Below are positions 25,317 through 34,848 of a stretch of 64,000 nt of DNA, one piece after another. The translations under genes and the position numbers were made by a program. The stretch comes from Paenibacillus pabuli NBRC 13638 (lineage in GTDB: Bacteria > Bacillota > Bacilli > Paenibacillales > Paenibacillaceae). The notes under the pieces are model-generated. The model was given only the letters and a program-made list of their open reading frames with translations, was not told the DNA's origin and made no database searches. Each line of letters begins with the position of its first letter. The stretch's first letter is position 1. The stretch spans positions 186,001-250,000 of the forward strand of contig NZ_BCNM01000005.1 in assembly GCF_001514495.1 (NCBI RefSeq), given 5' to 3'.

Positions 25317-27019
25317 ACCGATGTCCACCTCCATCCTGCCGGATATTCATTCTTCAATACACCATCCAGCCATTTCCCCCAGCCAGCAGCGAAACCATCC
25401 ACACATACCAGGGTGTAGCCTTTGGCAGCCGACCCTTCTTCGAGCATCACTCGTTCTTCTTTAATATTCAACGTCTCTCCCTTCAGGTATCTCACAGCTT
25501 CCCCATCAGCTGATGACAGGTTCACACTTCGACGTGCTTCCCGTACCTGCAAAGCACACGCCAACGGGTGGGAGGGAACAAATCGGCCATTCTTGACTGT
25601 GCCCATAAACCAGCCTGGACGAATAACCTTCAGCCCCTCCAGCCGCGCAGCACCCACAGATGACTGATATATACGATCCCCGTAACATACCGTTTCTCCT
25701 TCCAACTCCAGCTCCAGGCATTCATTGACAAACTGACTGTAGATCGCTACCGGGTCCATACTGGTTGAATCGTTACCTCGCCCCCGCCCCCGTTCAACCT
25801 TGCGTCCACCCGCTTCTTTGCCTTTTCTGCCTGCTATGCTCGTATCCTTATTTCCATGAGCACGTCTGTCACGTCTGTCATTACTCTCTCTGGATTCCAT
25901 TCGCAGGAAACGTTCCTTTTTACGATCAGCCTTGGTCATAGCAATTGAAGAAGCAGCAATAGAGTGATCCTTGTTCCCATCTGCATCAATCTCGGACACT
26001 TCCATGAACTGTCCGCACTCCATTGCTCCTTCTTTAACTACTCCCGGTTGATCTGTTTCTAATCCTTGTCCTGGACGATGCTGTAGAACAGCGACATAAT
26101 GCCCCTCTCCTTCCAAAAGGTGAGGCCACAATCTGGCGGTACCCTTCGTCTGATCCAGCACCGCTTCCATCGCCACTGCCTTCTCTGGCATCATCTGATG
26201 AACCCAATCGGGGCGACCGGAGGCGAATCCTGCCTTTTTGGGAATATCTGTTACAGCAAAATCTCGATTCATATTGAGGAACTCTGCAATCATGCCTTCA
26301 TTTTCCTCAGGCGCAAACGTACATGTGGAATAGACGATCGTTCCACCAGGTGCAAGTAACCTCGCAGCAGTCTCCAGAATATCCCGCTGCATGAGCACGC
26401 ATTTTTCCACTGAATGATGCTCCCATGATTTCACCATGTCCTCATCTTTGCGGAACATGCCCTCGCCTGAGCAAGGCGCGTCGATTAACACTTTATCAAA
26501 ATAATGAGGAAATGCACTTGCAATCCGTTCCGGTGATTCATTCAATACAACAGCATTGCGTACCCCATACAATTCCACGTTTTTGGCGAGGGCTTTCGTA
26601 CGTTCCGCATGGATATCATTCGTAACAAGTACACCCTTGCCTTGCAGCTTGGCAGCAATCTGGGTGGTTTTGCCTCCGGGTGCAGCACACAGATCCAGCA
26701 CTTGATCTCCAGGTTGCACCTGCAATAGTTCAACCGGAGCCATCGCACTTGGTTCCTGGATATAATACAAACCTGCATGATAATAGGGATGCAACCCTGG
26801 TTTAACATCGTGAGGAACATAAAACCCTGTCTCACACCACGGAATAGGTCTTAAATCATACGGAGCAATCTCATTGAACTGTTCCATTGATATTTTTAAC
26901 GTGTTCACTCTCAGTCCTGCATGCGGGGATTGCGTATACGAATTCATAAATGATTCAAATTCTATACCTAACAAATTTTTCATGCGCTCCTCAAATATCG
27001 AAGGCAGCTGTACAGCCAT
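25313..27019 (-). CDS. rsmF: RsmF-type 16S rRNA cytosine-C5 methyltransferase (NOL1/NOP2/Sun)
   Basis: About 568 residues. The SAM-binding core has DLCAAPGGKTTQ and the two catalytic cysteines Cys183 (DAPCSGEGMFRKD) and Cys233 (YSTCTFAPEENE). The C-terminal part has an RsmF-type PUA-like/ferredoxin extension (about 450-560). Between them lies an unusual highly charged, low-complexity insert (about 345-430: RKKERFLRMESRESNDRRDR and HGNKDTSIAGRKGKEAGGRK). Start is ATG 27019 or 27031, both near a weak AGGATGAG. It is the first gene of a two-gene rRNA-modification operon. Confidence 0.93.
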   Translation of the reverse strand: MAVQLPSIFEERMKNLLGIEFESFMNSYTQSPHAGLRVNTLKISMEQFNEIAPYDLRPIPWCETGFYVPHDVKPGLHPYYHAGLYYIQEPSAMAPVELLQVQPGDQVLDLCAAPGGKTTQIAAKLQGKGVLVTNDIHAERTKALAKNVELYGVRNAVVLNESPERIASAFPHYFDKVLIDAPCSGEGMFRKDEDMVKSWEHHSVEKCVLMQRDILETAARLLAPGGTIVYSTCTFAPEENEGMIAEFLNMNRDFAVTDIPKKAGFASGRPDWVHQMMPEKAVAMEAVLDQTKGTARLWPHLLEGEGHYVAVLQHRPGQGLETDQPGVVKEGAMECGQFMEVSEIDADGNKDHSIAASSIAMTKADRKKERFLRMESRESNDRRDRRAHGNKDTSIAGRKGKEAGGRKVERGRGRGNDSTSMDPVAIYSQFVNECLELELEGETVCYGDRIYQSSVGAARLEGLKVIRPGWFMGTVKNGRFVPSHPLACALQVREARRSVNLSSADGEAVRYLKGETLNIKEERVMLEEGSAAKGYTLVCVDGFAAGWGKWLDGVLKNEYPAGWRWTSV

Positions 27020-27238
27020 AGTCCCACTCATCCTGTCTTGTTAAAATTTCATACCGCTCTATGTTATCATATCCAGGCTTTGCTTTCCTATTGCTTCATA
27101 CATATTCCACTACAGCGTGTAATGTAGTATAATGGCAAGTAGATTGATGAATGTGCAAAAATCCGGGTGTTTATGCATATTATCCCATCCTGTGATTTTG
27201 CCAAACTATATTCAATATGATCGATGGGGGATGTCTTA

Positions 27239-27787
27239 ATGAAATCCAAGAAGAAAAAGAAAAGTGCTGCGATCCTTATTTTCCTGGGTATTTTTGTTGT
27301 ATTAATTGCAGCACTTGTTCTGGTAAATCAGCAATCCAAGAAACAAATGGACGCCGTGGGGAACGCTTATGGTATCGCTGCCTCCAAGCTTAATCCCGCA
27401 ACACGCGAACTGCTGAACGATCCGAACTACCAACAAATTATTTTGCCGGCTGATCTGAAAGCCAAAATCGATAACAAAGACAGCTTCTTTGTATATTTCT
27501 TTGCCTCCGACTGTTCACACTGCCGTGCAACAACACCTCAGCTGATGCCGCTGGTGGACGAGGAAGGGATTCAACTGCCTCAGTTCAATCTGCGCGAATT
27601 CGATTCCGGTTGGAGCGATTACAACATTGAATACACACCAACTCTGGTATATTATCAGGAAGGCGTTGAGAAGGACCGTATGGTTGGCGGGCTGCAGGAA
27701 AATGGCAGTGATAACGGTTATACGCTGGATGACTACAAGCAATTTTTCGAGAAATACAAAGGCAGTGCCACTCCATCGGCAAGCTAA
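27239..27787 (+). CDS. Membrane-anchored thioredoxin-fold protein
   Basis: A 182-residue protein with a Lys-rich N-terminus, one membrane segment (about 9-30) and an extracytoplasmic thioredoxin domain with Cys92-Ser-His-Cys95 and the cis-Pro region YTPTLVYY. It probably reduces or exchanges disulfides on the outside of the membrane. Start ATG 27239 follows GGGGGATG. It is monocistronic with a strong terminator. The partner is unknown; it resembles bacteriocin-transport-accessory or BdbA-like thioredoxins. Confidence 0.9.
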   Translation: MKSKKKKKSAAILIFLGIFVVLIAALVLVNQQSKKQMDAVGNAYGIAASKLNPATRELLNDPNYQQIILPADLKAKIDNKDSFFVYFFASDCSHCRATTPQLMPLVDEEGIQLPQFNLREFDSGWSDYNIEYTPTLVYYQEGVEKDRMVGGLQENGSDNGYTLDDYKQFFEKYKGSATPSAS

Positions 27788-27892
27788 TCGTATAATCCTT
27801 CGCGGGTTGTGATGGACCGTTTCGGATCATATTTTCCTTTGTATGGACAAGCTCTGGAATCATTCCATACTTTAATGATGTCCTTAATATCA

Positions 27893-27938
27893 AACACCCC
27901 GGCCAATTCCTCTAGAGGAACTGTCGGGGTGTTTTTTA
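27893..27938 (+). terminator. Terminator after thioredoxin-like gene
   Basis: The stem AACACCCCG/CGGGGTGTT has an inner pairing (TTCCTCT/AGAGGAA) and ends in TTTTTT. Confidence 0.9.
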
Positions 27939-28000
27939 TAGATCATCTGTCTAACCATATGTTAATGATGAGATGAATGATGTCTTTTTCTATTACAAGC

Positions 28001-28495
28001 TTACTCGCTCTGCACGTTCTGTTCCTGCTGCATTGCTTTCATCTTCTCTTCATAGATTCGTCCACGTGTAGGACTTCGGCGTTGAGGAATATTAGGCTTC
28101 AGTTCAAGTGCCCGTTCTCGAACCTCCCGGACCAGTACCTCATCCTGAATCTGAATGTACAGGTCTCTGTATGGAAATTGCTGCGGCTCAGGACCAGAAA
28201 GTCCACGAACTAGCTCCTGCACTTCCTGCACCAACGGCCCAAGGGCAATACCCCGCGAAGTTTTCGGATATGACTTTAACAGATCTACCGAACTCTGTAA
28301 CATCATGCGTGCTCCGCGAAGATTAGTATTTCTGAAATGGTACAGCCCCACTGCGATCTGTAACAACCCTTTGTACATCGAATCCCGATCCCGTTCAAGC
28401 CACAGTTCTTCCAATACCTCATGGCACTCAAAATAGTCCTGATCCCGATTGAAGTATATCAGATAGTCAACATACAGCGGCTCATAGCTGCTCAT
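28001..28495 (-). CDS. DUF309 protein
   Basis: A 164-residue helical protein with the DUF309 signature YFECHEVLEELWLERD and a following LLQIAVGLYHFRNTNLRGA helix. The His and Glu residues in HEVLEELW suggest a metal or ligand site, but the biochemical role is unknown. Start ATG 28495 follows AAAGGGCG and overlaps the alarmone synthetase stop by 14 bases, so the two are co-translated. The C-terminus (RRSPTRGRIYEEKMKAMQQEQ) is charged. Confidence 0.88.
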   Translation of the reverse strand: MSSYEPLYVDYLIYFNRDQDYFECHEVLEELWLERDRDSMYKGLLQIAVGLYHFRNTNLRGARMMLQSSVDLLKSYPKTSRGIALGPLVQEVQELVRGLSGPEPQQFPYRDLYIQIQDEVLVREVRERALELKPNIPQRRSPTRGRIYEEKMKAMQQEQNVQSE

Positions 28496-29297
28496 CCGGG
28501 TTTTCGCCCTTTCTGGCTGCATTCAGAAGTGCCTTCACATCATCCAAGAGGTCTTTCAAACCTTCCATATCATGACGCTCCCAGCAATCATTGAAACGTT
28601 TCTGTGCTTCAATCGCTTCGTTCACGAGATGATAGAAATACAACTGATGTATGATGTTCAGTGTTCTTGACACAATGTTGGAATCATCCTCGAATGCCTT
28701 CTGTGCCTCCAGAATTTGCAAACGGATGGCCGACATTTCATTATCCAGTACAAAAGCAGCCTCTGCTGTCTTTTTCAGCCTTGCCCGCATGTCATCCGGC
28801 AGACTCTCCCGGAACTTGTAACTCAGGGAGTGCTCAATCGTGGCCCAGAAGTTCATCGCCAGCGTTCGAATCTGAATCTCGGCCAGCACGTTCTTCTGTC
28901 CAAGAGCAGTCTGAACAGGATACTCAATAATCATATGGAAACTGCGATAGCCGCTCTCTTTGAAGTTGGTGATATAATCCTTCTCAATTAAAACCGTCAA
29001 ATCCTTGCGACCGCGTATATACTCGGCTACCCGACGAATATCATCCACAAACTGGCACATAATGCGGATACCTGCAATATCCTCAATACCAGTTTCTACC
29101 TGATCAAGCGGCACATTCAGGCGTCTGGATTTCTCCAAAATACTGGATATTTTTTTGACACGACCGGTAACGAACTCGATTGGGGCGTATTCTTCCCTTT
29201 TCTTAAGCTCCGCCCGCATCGTTTTAAACTTGACTTTCAATTCCTCTACCGCTTGTTCATAAGGAAGTAAAAATGTACCCCAGTCTCTACCGTCCAT
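28482..29297 (-). CDS. Small alarmone synthetase ((p)ppGpp synthetase, RelQ/YjbM-like)
   Basis: A 271-residue cytoplasmic RelA/SpoT synthetase domain without hydrolase or TGS/ACT domains. Signature stretches are PIEFVTGRVKKISSILEK, DIAGIRIMC, KESGYRSFHMIIEYPV and EIQIRTLAMNFWATIEHSLSYKF with the catalytic Glu. It transfers pyrophosphate from ATP to GDP/GTP. It is about 60 residues longer than YjbM through a helical C-terminal tail. It heads a two-gene unit with the DUF309 gene. Confidence 0.93.
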   Translation of the reverse strand: MDGRDWGTFLLPYEQAVEELKVKFKTMRAELKKREEYAPIEFVTGRVKKISSILEKSRRLNVPLDQVETGIEDIAGIRIMCQFVDDIRRVAEYIRGRKDLTVLIEKDYITNFKESGYRSFHMIIEYPVQTALGQKNVLAEIQIRTLAMNFWATIEHSLSYKFRESLPDDMRARLKKTAEAAFVLDNEMSAIRLQILEAQKAFEDDSNIVSRTLNIIHQLYFYHLVNEAIEAQKRFNDCWERHDMEGLKDLLDDVKALLNAARKGENPDEQL

Positions 29298-29432
29298 GCT
29301 TATGCCTCCTGTCTCTATAGCTTCCCCTGTTCTTATCCATTATACATGATGTTAAGCGGGGGGAAGAGTCCCGTACGACATTACCCTCTTCCACGCTTCT
29401 AATTTTCAATCCGGGGAACTCCGAAACATTGC

Positions 29433-30530
29433 TTACCGATGCTCTGCACCGACAGCTTCCGAAATATGGTTGTAACCATCTTTGCGCAGCAATTCACGCA
29501 GTCCGGCATGAATGCGTCGATTCACTTCAGGACCCTCATAGATCAATGCTGTGTATATTTCCACCAGGCTTGCTCCCGCTTTAATCTTTTCATAGGCATC
29601 TTCGCTTGTGAAAATACCACCTGAACCGATGATTGGCAGTTTGCCTTCGGTCTGACGATAGATTTGGCGAATGATCGCCGTGGAACGGTCTCGCAGCGGC
29701 TTGCCACTTAGTCCACCCGTTTCCTTGGCATGCTGATGGGACAGACCATCACGGCTGATCGTTGTGTTGGTTGCGATGATGCCGACAACTCCACTATCTG
29801 CAATCGTACTTACCATATATTCAAGCTCTTGATCGTTGACATCCGGTGCAATTTTGACCAATACCGATTTAACCGGACCACCCGCTCTTTTGCGCTGCGT
29901 CTCCATCTCATTCATAACAGCGACAAGCAATTCCTTCAATTCATTCCCATGTTGCAGATTACGCAAATCCGGTGTATTTGGTGAACTGATATTTACCACG
30001 AACAGATCCGCATAATCATATAGGGCCCGAATACATTTTGCATAATCCAAATGCGCTTCTTCATTCGGTGTCGCCTTGTTCTTACCTATATTCACAGCCA
30101 CTGGAATTCGGCGCTCCTTGAGGCTTGCCAATTCACCGGCCATCGCTTCGGCTCCGAGGTTGTTGAAGCCCATTCGATTCACCAAAGCTTCATCGGGAGG
30201 CAAACGAAATAACCGCGGCTGGTCGTTGCCTGGCTGTGCAAGCGGTGTGACTGTGCCCACTTCCATAAAGCCAAACCCGATGGAAGAAAAGCCCGTTACA
30301 GCCTGTCCGTTTTTGTCCAAACCGGCAGCTAGTCCTACAGGTGTAGGAAAGTGGCAACCAAACATGTCCACAGCCAGATCCGAAGTTTCACGCACGCCAT
30401 ACATGACACGTAACCCGGAAGGAACCGGGCGAATGCTTCCCATTCCGCTTAGACCGCCGATAATTAGATGATGGGCCTGCTCTGGGTCCATTTTGAACAA
30501 CAAGGGTTTAGCAAGACTTCTGTATAACAA
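29433..30530 (-). CDS. pyrD: Dihydroorotate dehydrogenase, quinone type (class 2)
   Basis: A 365-residue FMN enzyme that oxidises dihydroorotate to orotate with a quinone acceptor. The N-terminal amphipathic helix (LYRSLAKPLLFKMDPEQAH) is the membrane-docking part of class 2 enzymes. AAGLDKNG, NRMGFNNLG, NISSPNTPDLR with the catalytic Ser and GSGGIFTSEDAYEKIKAGA complete the family pattern. The start is TTG 30530, eight bases after GGAG; GTG 30539 is too near the site. It stands apart from any pyr operon. That is a little unusual because Bacillus has the class 1B PyrD in the main pyr cluster. Confidence 0.95.
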   Translation of the reverse strand: MLYRSLAKPLLFKMDPEQAHHLIIGGLSGMGSIRPVPSGLRVMYGVRETSDLAVDMFGCHFPTPVGLAAGLDKNGQAVTGFSSIGFGFMEVGTVTPLAQPGNDQPRLFRLPPDEALVNRMGFNNLGAEAMAGELASLKERRIPVAVNIGKNKATPNEEAHLDYAKCIRALYDYADLFVVNISSPNTPDLRNLQHGNELKELLVAVMNEMETQRKRAGGPVKSVLVKIAPDVNDQELEYMVSTIADSGVVGIIATNTTISRDGLSHQHAKETGGLSGKPLRDRSTAIIRQIYRQTEGKLPIIGSGGIFTSEDAYEKIKAGASLVEIYTALIYEGPEVNRRIHAGLRELLRKDGYNHISEAVGAEHR

Positions 30531-30658
30531 ATCAATCACTCCGTTCTGTTCCGGTACGCTAAAAAACTGCTTTCCGTCTTTTCATATGTAAAAAAACACT
30601 CTATACACAAGTCTATCCGTTTCTTCTTCAAAAGGAAAGTAGTTTGAGCATAGACAGA

Positions 30659-30708
30659 AGCATTTTGCACCCCTCACAAGCAACAGAAATCGTATAATGC
30701 AAAATGCT
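30659..30708. promoter_or_regulatory. 11-bp inverted repeat between divergent genes
   Basis: Perfect arms AGCATTTTGCA (30659-30669) and TGCAAAATGCT (30698-30708) are separated by 28 bases. The right arm overlaps a TATAAT (30693-30698). The repeat lies between pyrD (minus) and the small membrane protein gene (plus) and could be a two-half-site operator or a leader hairpin. Confidence 0.5.
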
Positions 30709-30809
30709 CACAAGAAATCCACCCGCCTACTGGAAATGGCGAGTTGAATTCTTTACAATGGGAGCATGGCTACATCTATATAGCCTTATTCCATGAAGGA
30801 GGAAAGCCC

Positions 30810-30947
30810 ATGGCTCCCAAACGCAAACCACCTACTTTGCAGCAAAAGAAAGATGAGGTCAACCGGAAAGCCATTATCTGGACGGCAGCCAGCGTCGGTG
30901 GACTGATCATTATCATTGGTGCGCTTATTATTATCGCCAACCTGTAA
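30810..30947 (+). CDS. Small single-pass membrane protein
   Basis: A 45-residue protein with a basic N-terminus (PKRKPPTLQQKKDEVNRK) and one hydrophobic C-terminal helix (GLIIIIGALIIIANL), so the N-terminus should face the cytoplasm. Start ATG 30810 follows a perfect AAGGAGG with seven-base spacing, which is good evidence that it is translated. No family recognised. Confidence 0.8.
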   Translation: MAPKRKPPTLQQKKDEVNRKAIIWTAASVGGLIIIIGALIIIANL

Positions 30948-31033
30948 CAGCTTCAATCGACTGTTTCGGCATCTACATACCAATCCAGCATGGATTTTAC
31001 GTTTTCTCCGGTCTGAATCACGTGGTATTTCGT

Positions 31034-32470
31034 TTAATTCAACCAATGATACGTTTTATTCGGATTATTTTGCTTGGGAACAAGTGTGTACTGGTAGCGA
31101 TCCTTCGCTTCCGGAACAAGTGTTGTTTCTGGCAGCAGATCTTTCCCGATGCGTACCGGAGTTCCCTGAGGAGCGAGAGCAAACAGTTCTTCCACATCTT
31201 CAGTACTCATTCTCACACATCCAAGGGATTCATCCAGCCCAATACTGTTCGGCTCGTTGGTCCCATGGATGGCATAGTTCGTATCAGAGAGTTGCATGCC
31301 TCTACTCCCAAACTCGCCATTGGAACGACCATTTGGATTCACAACCTTGTCTGAAATTACAAATGAACCCTCTGGAGTGCGATCTCCACCAAGCCCCACC
31401 TCGTAATTCCGAATGATGGTGCTGCCACTGATCAATGCAAGCTTATGTTTGCTCTTGTCCACGATAATCTCAAGCCGGTCCTCCAAAAAAGGCTGTCCGC
31501 CTAAAGTGTCTATAAACGCAGCATTTTGGTCTAGCGGCGAGTCTGAATTTACACCTGATCCATCAGCTGTATTCCCCCCTTTTCCCGTTTGCCCTTGTTG
31601 GTGCATAGCCAATAGTGTCGGAAACATCTGGGTCATGCCTGGAGCCGTCTCTCCCAGAATATTATTTGGAAAAGGCTGTGCCAGCTGTGCTACATTTTTG
31701 GGCCAGGTTCCTTTTTGTTTTTTATATGTAATGATGGCACTCGACAGAGCTGCCGCAGATTCCTGTTTGGCTGTCCACGCTTGTGCAAGGCGCTTGATCT
31801 TTGGCGATACCTCAGGTGGTTCACAGTTACACTGCTTGGCATCATAACTCTGTGCAGTTAATTTTCCATTGCTGTTTGTCTGAACGATGTATTTTACGGG
31901 CATATTACGCTTCCATAATGACCAGTTACCCGCGATTTGCATTCCGAGCACTGCCGTTCGCTGCACGTTCGAATCAGAGCCAGACCATGCTGCTGCAAGT
32001 GCGGCTCCGCCCTGGTCACCTCCACCAAATGCACCTGCGGTAAACACATTGGAATTCGTAACAGGAGTCGAATCTTCCCCACTATTTCCTGATCCATTCT
32101 CCTCAGCGTCATCCGTCGATTCCAACGCCGAAGCCAGCGCATTCGCTGCATCACGGTTAAAACCTGGCGCATCGGCAGGCGGTAACCCTGCAAGAACAAG
32201 CAGCATCAAAAGGGTGAGCCACATTTTGCGAACACGGTGCTTTTTCTCCTTTTGCTCCGCCATCTCGACTAGCTTTTCCTGATAATCCACCCATATATCT
32301 GCAGGTGCCTTGCTTCGCTCGAAAGCCTCGTAGACTTCACCCGCCTGCTGAAAACAATAGTTCGCCTTGGCCTCCTGTCCTTCACCCAAATACTCCTTAC
32401 CGAGCAAATACCAGGCCATTTTATTATCGGGATGTTTCTTTACATATGTTCTAAGATGAGTATTTTGCAT
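31034..32470 (-). CDS. L,D-transpeptidase (YkuD) with N-terminal TPR-like domain and membrane anchor
   Basis: About 478 residues. An N-terminal cytoplasmic TPR-like stretch (HPDNKMAWYLLGKEYLGEGQEAKANYCFQQAGE) is followed by a membrane segment (about 83-101), a Ser/Asn/Gly-rich outer linker, a middle region of unknown function and a YkuD domain at about 335-455. The catalytic motif HGTNEPNSIG...SLGCVRMS is intact. It forms or edits 3-3 cross-links in peptidoglycan on the outside. Start ATG 32470 is five bases after GGAGG; longer frames to 32518 are possible. Confidence 0.92.
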   Translation of the reverse strand: MQNTHLRTYVKKHPDNKMAWYLLGKEYLGEGQEAKANYCFQQAGEVYEAFERSKAPADIWVDYQEKLVEMAEQKEKKHRVRKMWLTLLMLLVLAGLPPADAPGFNRDAANALASALESTDDAEENGSGNSGEDSTPVTNSNVFTAGAFGGGDQGGAALAAAWSGSDSNVQRTAVLGMQIAGNWSLWKRNMPVKYIVQTNSNGKLTAQSYDAKQCNCEPPEVSPKIKRLAQAWTAKQESAAALSSAIITYKKQKGTWPKNVAQLAQPFPNNILGETAPGMTQMFPTLLAMHQQGQTGKGGNTADGSGVNSDSPLDQNAAFIDTLGGQPFLEDRLEIIVDKSKHKLALISGSTIIRNYEVGLGGDRTPEGSFVISDKVVNPNGRSNGEFGSRGMQLSDTNYAIHGTNEPNSIGLDESLGCVRMSTEDVEELFALAPQGTPVRIGKDLLPETTLVPEAKDRYQYTLVPKQNNPNKTYHWLN

Positions 32471-32575
32471 CCGATCCTCCATCATTTCGCCTTTTTGCGT
32501 TTCTCTATATATCGGCAAATGGAGACAAGAAATACATAGGACTTGAGTACCCGGATCAACCTCACTGCATTCGAC

Positions 32576-32621
32576 AAAAAAAGCACACTCCTCTGCCGCA
32601 AAGACAGAAGAATGTGCTTTT
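32576..32621 (-). terminator. Terminator of ferredoxin gene
   Basis: On the minus strand AAGCACATTCTTCTG pairs with CAGAGGAGTGTGCTT, followed by seven T residues, 14 bases after the ferredoxin stop. Confidence 0.9.
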
Positions 32622-32634
32622 CATATATAAGGAA

Positions 32635-32892
<258 letters not shown>

Positions 32893-32995
32893 CTATTATT
32901 CAAGAACGCACAGTATTTTTATCTAGAAACATATTAATACAAAGTAAGAGTTATTACAAATTATTTTACAACCTCAAGATTTCATTATGCCCTAT

Positions 32996-34300
32996 TTAAT
33001 CGAGACTTTGCAAATTATCTTTTTGCAGCGAGGTCCCCCGAACTTTGTGATTGCGAAGTAACACAGAAGGGTCATCCCCCAGCATCCCCGCTGTAACGAC
33101 AGCATTCTCACCAAATTTGTCACGCAGCTGATCCATAATACGAATCAGATTTTCCTTTTTTGGTTTCTGTTCATATTCAAACAGATCAAGCTGTACCGCC
33201 GACTCCTCTCGGGGAATGAGCGTTTGAAGGGTCACCCCCAACATCCGCACCGGTTTTCCACCGCCCCAATGCTTGGCGAACAAAGCACAGGCCTCCCGGT
33301 ATATAATGGAAGCATCCTCGGTAGGCACTTCCATCAGGCGTGATCGGGTAATGGTCTTCATATCCGGTGTGCGAATCGTAATCTGAATCCCCTGAGCGAG
33401 CATTTCGTGCTTGCGCAACCGTCTGGCAACCTGGTCACTTATATTCAGTAAGACCCGGTGTACATCGTGCAACTCAGATATGTCCGCAGGCAATGTCGTT
33501 GTATGTCCAATCGATTTGTTCGCTTCACGCTCCGCCTGAACAGGTGAATGATTTATGCCGTTGGCGGAGTTTTTCAGCCAGGTGCCATTAATTCCAAAAA
33601 CATCCGTTAACATCCGCTCGTCTGATTTGGCCAATTGCCCGATCGTTTCAATCCCCAGCTTCTTCAGCTTTTCGGCTGTTTTCTTACCGATTCCGAACAT
33701 CTCATTACAAGGTCTATGCCACAAAATCTCGGGGACATCCCTCATCCGCAAAATCGAAATGCCGTTCGGTTTCTTCAAATCAGAGGCCATCTTGGCCAGC
33801 AGCTTGTTGGGCGCAATTCCGATGGAACAAGGCAACCCCAGTTCGTCCCGGATTCTGGTCTGTATACTTTCTGCAATTTCCAGCGGTGTACCGAACTGTC
33901 TGGAGCCTGTAATATCGAGGTAACACTCATCAATGGAGGTCGCTTCAAGCAGCGGAGTATAACTATAAGCGATTTTCATGAATTCTCTCGAATACGTTCG
34001 ATATAAATGAAAATCCGGACGAATGACAATTAAGTCAGGGCACTTCTTCAACGCTTGATGAACAACCATCCCTGTCGAGATGCCTCGGCTTCGAGCCGTG
34101 TACGAACACGTTACAATGACACCTTTGCGCACTTCACTGCTGCCAGCAACGGCCGTCGCTTTTCCTCTATATAATTCCGGTTCCTCGGCTTCATGTACAG
34201 AGCAATAAAAAGCATTCATATCGACATGCAAAATCACCCGTCCGGCGGCAGGATAATATCGATCTACATTTATGTTGTTATGTGTTTGGTCTGAGGACAT
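32996..34300 (-). CDS. dinB: DNA polymerase IV (Y family)
   Basis: A 434-residue translesion polymerase. Palm motifs ILHVDMNAFYCSVHE and TSIDECYLDITG carry the metal-binding acids, helix-hairpin-helix MFGIGKKTAEKLKKLGI follows, and the little-finger domain ends with a beta-clamp-binding motif QLDLF. The start is ATG 34300 after GGTGGTGG; ATG 34327 gives a nine-residue extension. I saw no LexA box upstream, only a TATAAT-type promoter near 34360. Confidence 0.95.
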   Translation of the reverse strand: MSSDQTHNNINVDRYYPAAGRVILHVDMNAFYCSVHEAEEPELYRGKATAVAGSSEVRKGVIVTCSYTARSRGISTGMVVHQALKKCPDLIVIRPDFHLYRTYSREFMKIAYSYTPLLEATSIDECYLDITGSRQFGTPLEIAESIQTRIRDELGLPCSIGIAPNKLLAKMASDLKKPNGISILRMRDVPEILWHRPCNEMFGIGKKTAEKLKKLGIETIGQLAKSDERMLTDVFGINGTWLKNSANGINHSPVQAEREANKSIGHTTTLPADISELHDVHRVLLNISDQVARRLRKHEMLAQGIQITIRTPDMKTITRSRLMEVPTEDASIIYREACALFAKHWGGGKPVRMLGVTLQTLIPREESAVQLDLFEYEQKPKKENLIRIMDQLRDKFGENAVVTAGMLGDDPSVLLRNHKVRGTSLQKDNLQSLD

Positions 34301-34396
34301 GATCCACCACCGCCCTTTCGTATACACAATTCCGTTAAATGCACTCTCTACTCTATTATATCAAAATCCCTTATGTAAAAATCATTGATGCCTACC

Positions 34397-34504
34397 TTAT
34401 TTTCGGAGAGATTTAACGATCGATCGAATGACACCCCACACGGCAATGACGATAATAGCGATGATAAGGATTGAAATAATTGTATTTCCCCACACAAAAT
34501 GCAT
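34397..34504 (-). CDS. Very small membrane protein (35 residues)
   Basis: ATG 34504 lies seven bases after a perfect AAGGAGG. The product is a single hydrophobic helix (TIISILIIAIIVIAVWGVI) with a basic tail (RSIVKSLRK). A longer frame to 34579 has no site. Family unknown; the size and layout resemble regulatory or holin-like micropeptides. Confidence 0.7.
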   Translation of the reverse strand: MHFVWGNTIISILIIAIIVIAVWGVIRSIVKSLRK

Positions 34505-34848
34505 CCTCTGGCCTCCTTCGCTAAAGCTATATGATGATCTCCTATTCATGCCTGGAATATATGCAATTAAATGAAGCATAACATATTACAAGACGCCGGT
34601 TCACAGCGCTCTCCACTGCCTGATCCATCATTTGTTACACGAAACAGTGAATTCGGTGTAGCATTTGGCTATAATGGTGTTATAATAATTCATTATACAA
34701 ATTCACGATTTAAGGACAAATCTATACTTTGAATTTAACACAGTGTAGCGTTGCAGAATCGAAGGATTTATGACTATTATAATTCTTGCATTTCCCAAAC
34801 AAACCATTAAACTTTCAAAAAAGCGCTTCATCTTAAAGGAGGATCTTC
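34505..34848. other. Spacer upstream of cimA
   Basis: No gene is supported. A TATAAT lies near 34671 and another AT-rich promoter-like stretch near 34770-34790. A cre-like core AAAGCGCTTCAT lies at about 34820-34832, directly before the cimA ribosome binding site. No T-box or riboswitch elements are seen. Confidence 0.4.

Noticed and set aside
34300-34396. LexA/SOS box before dinB
   Set aside because: No GAAC-N4-GTTC-type palindrome was found near the promoter, only an ordinary TATAAT.
34580-34848. Possible T-box leader before cimA
   Set aside because: No T-box sequence, specifier stem or antiterminator was visible, so branched-chain tRNA sensing is not supported.
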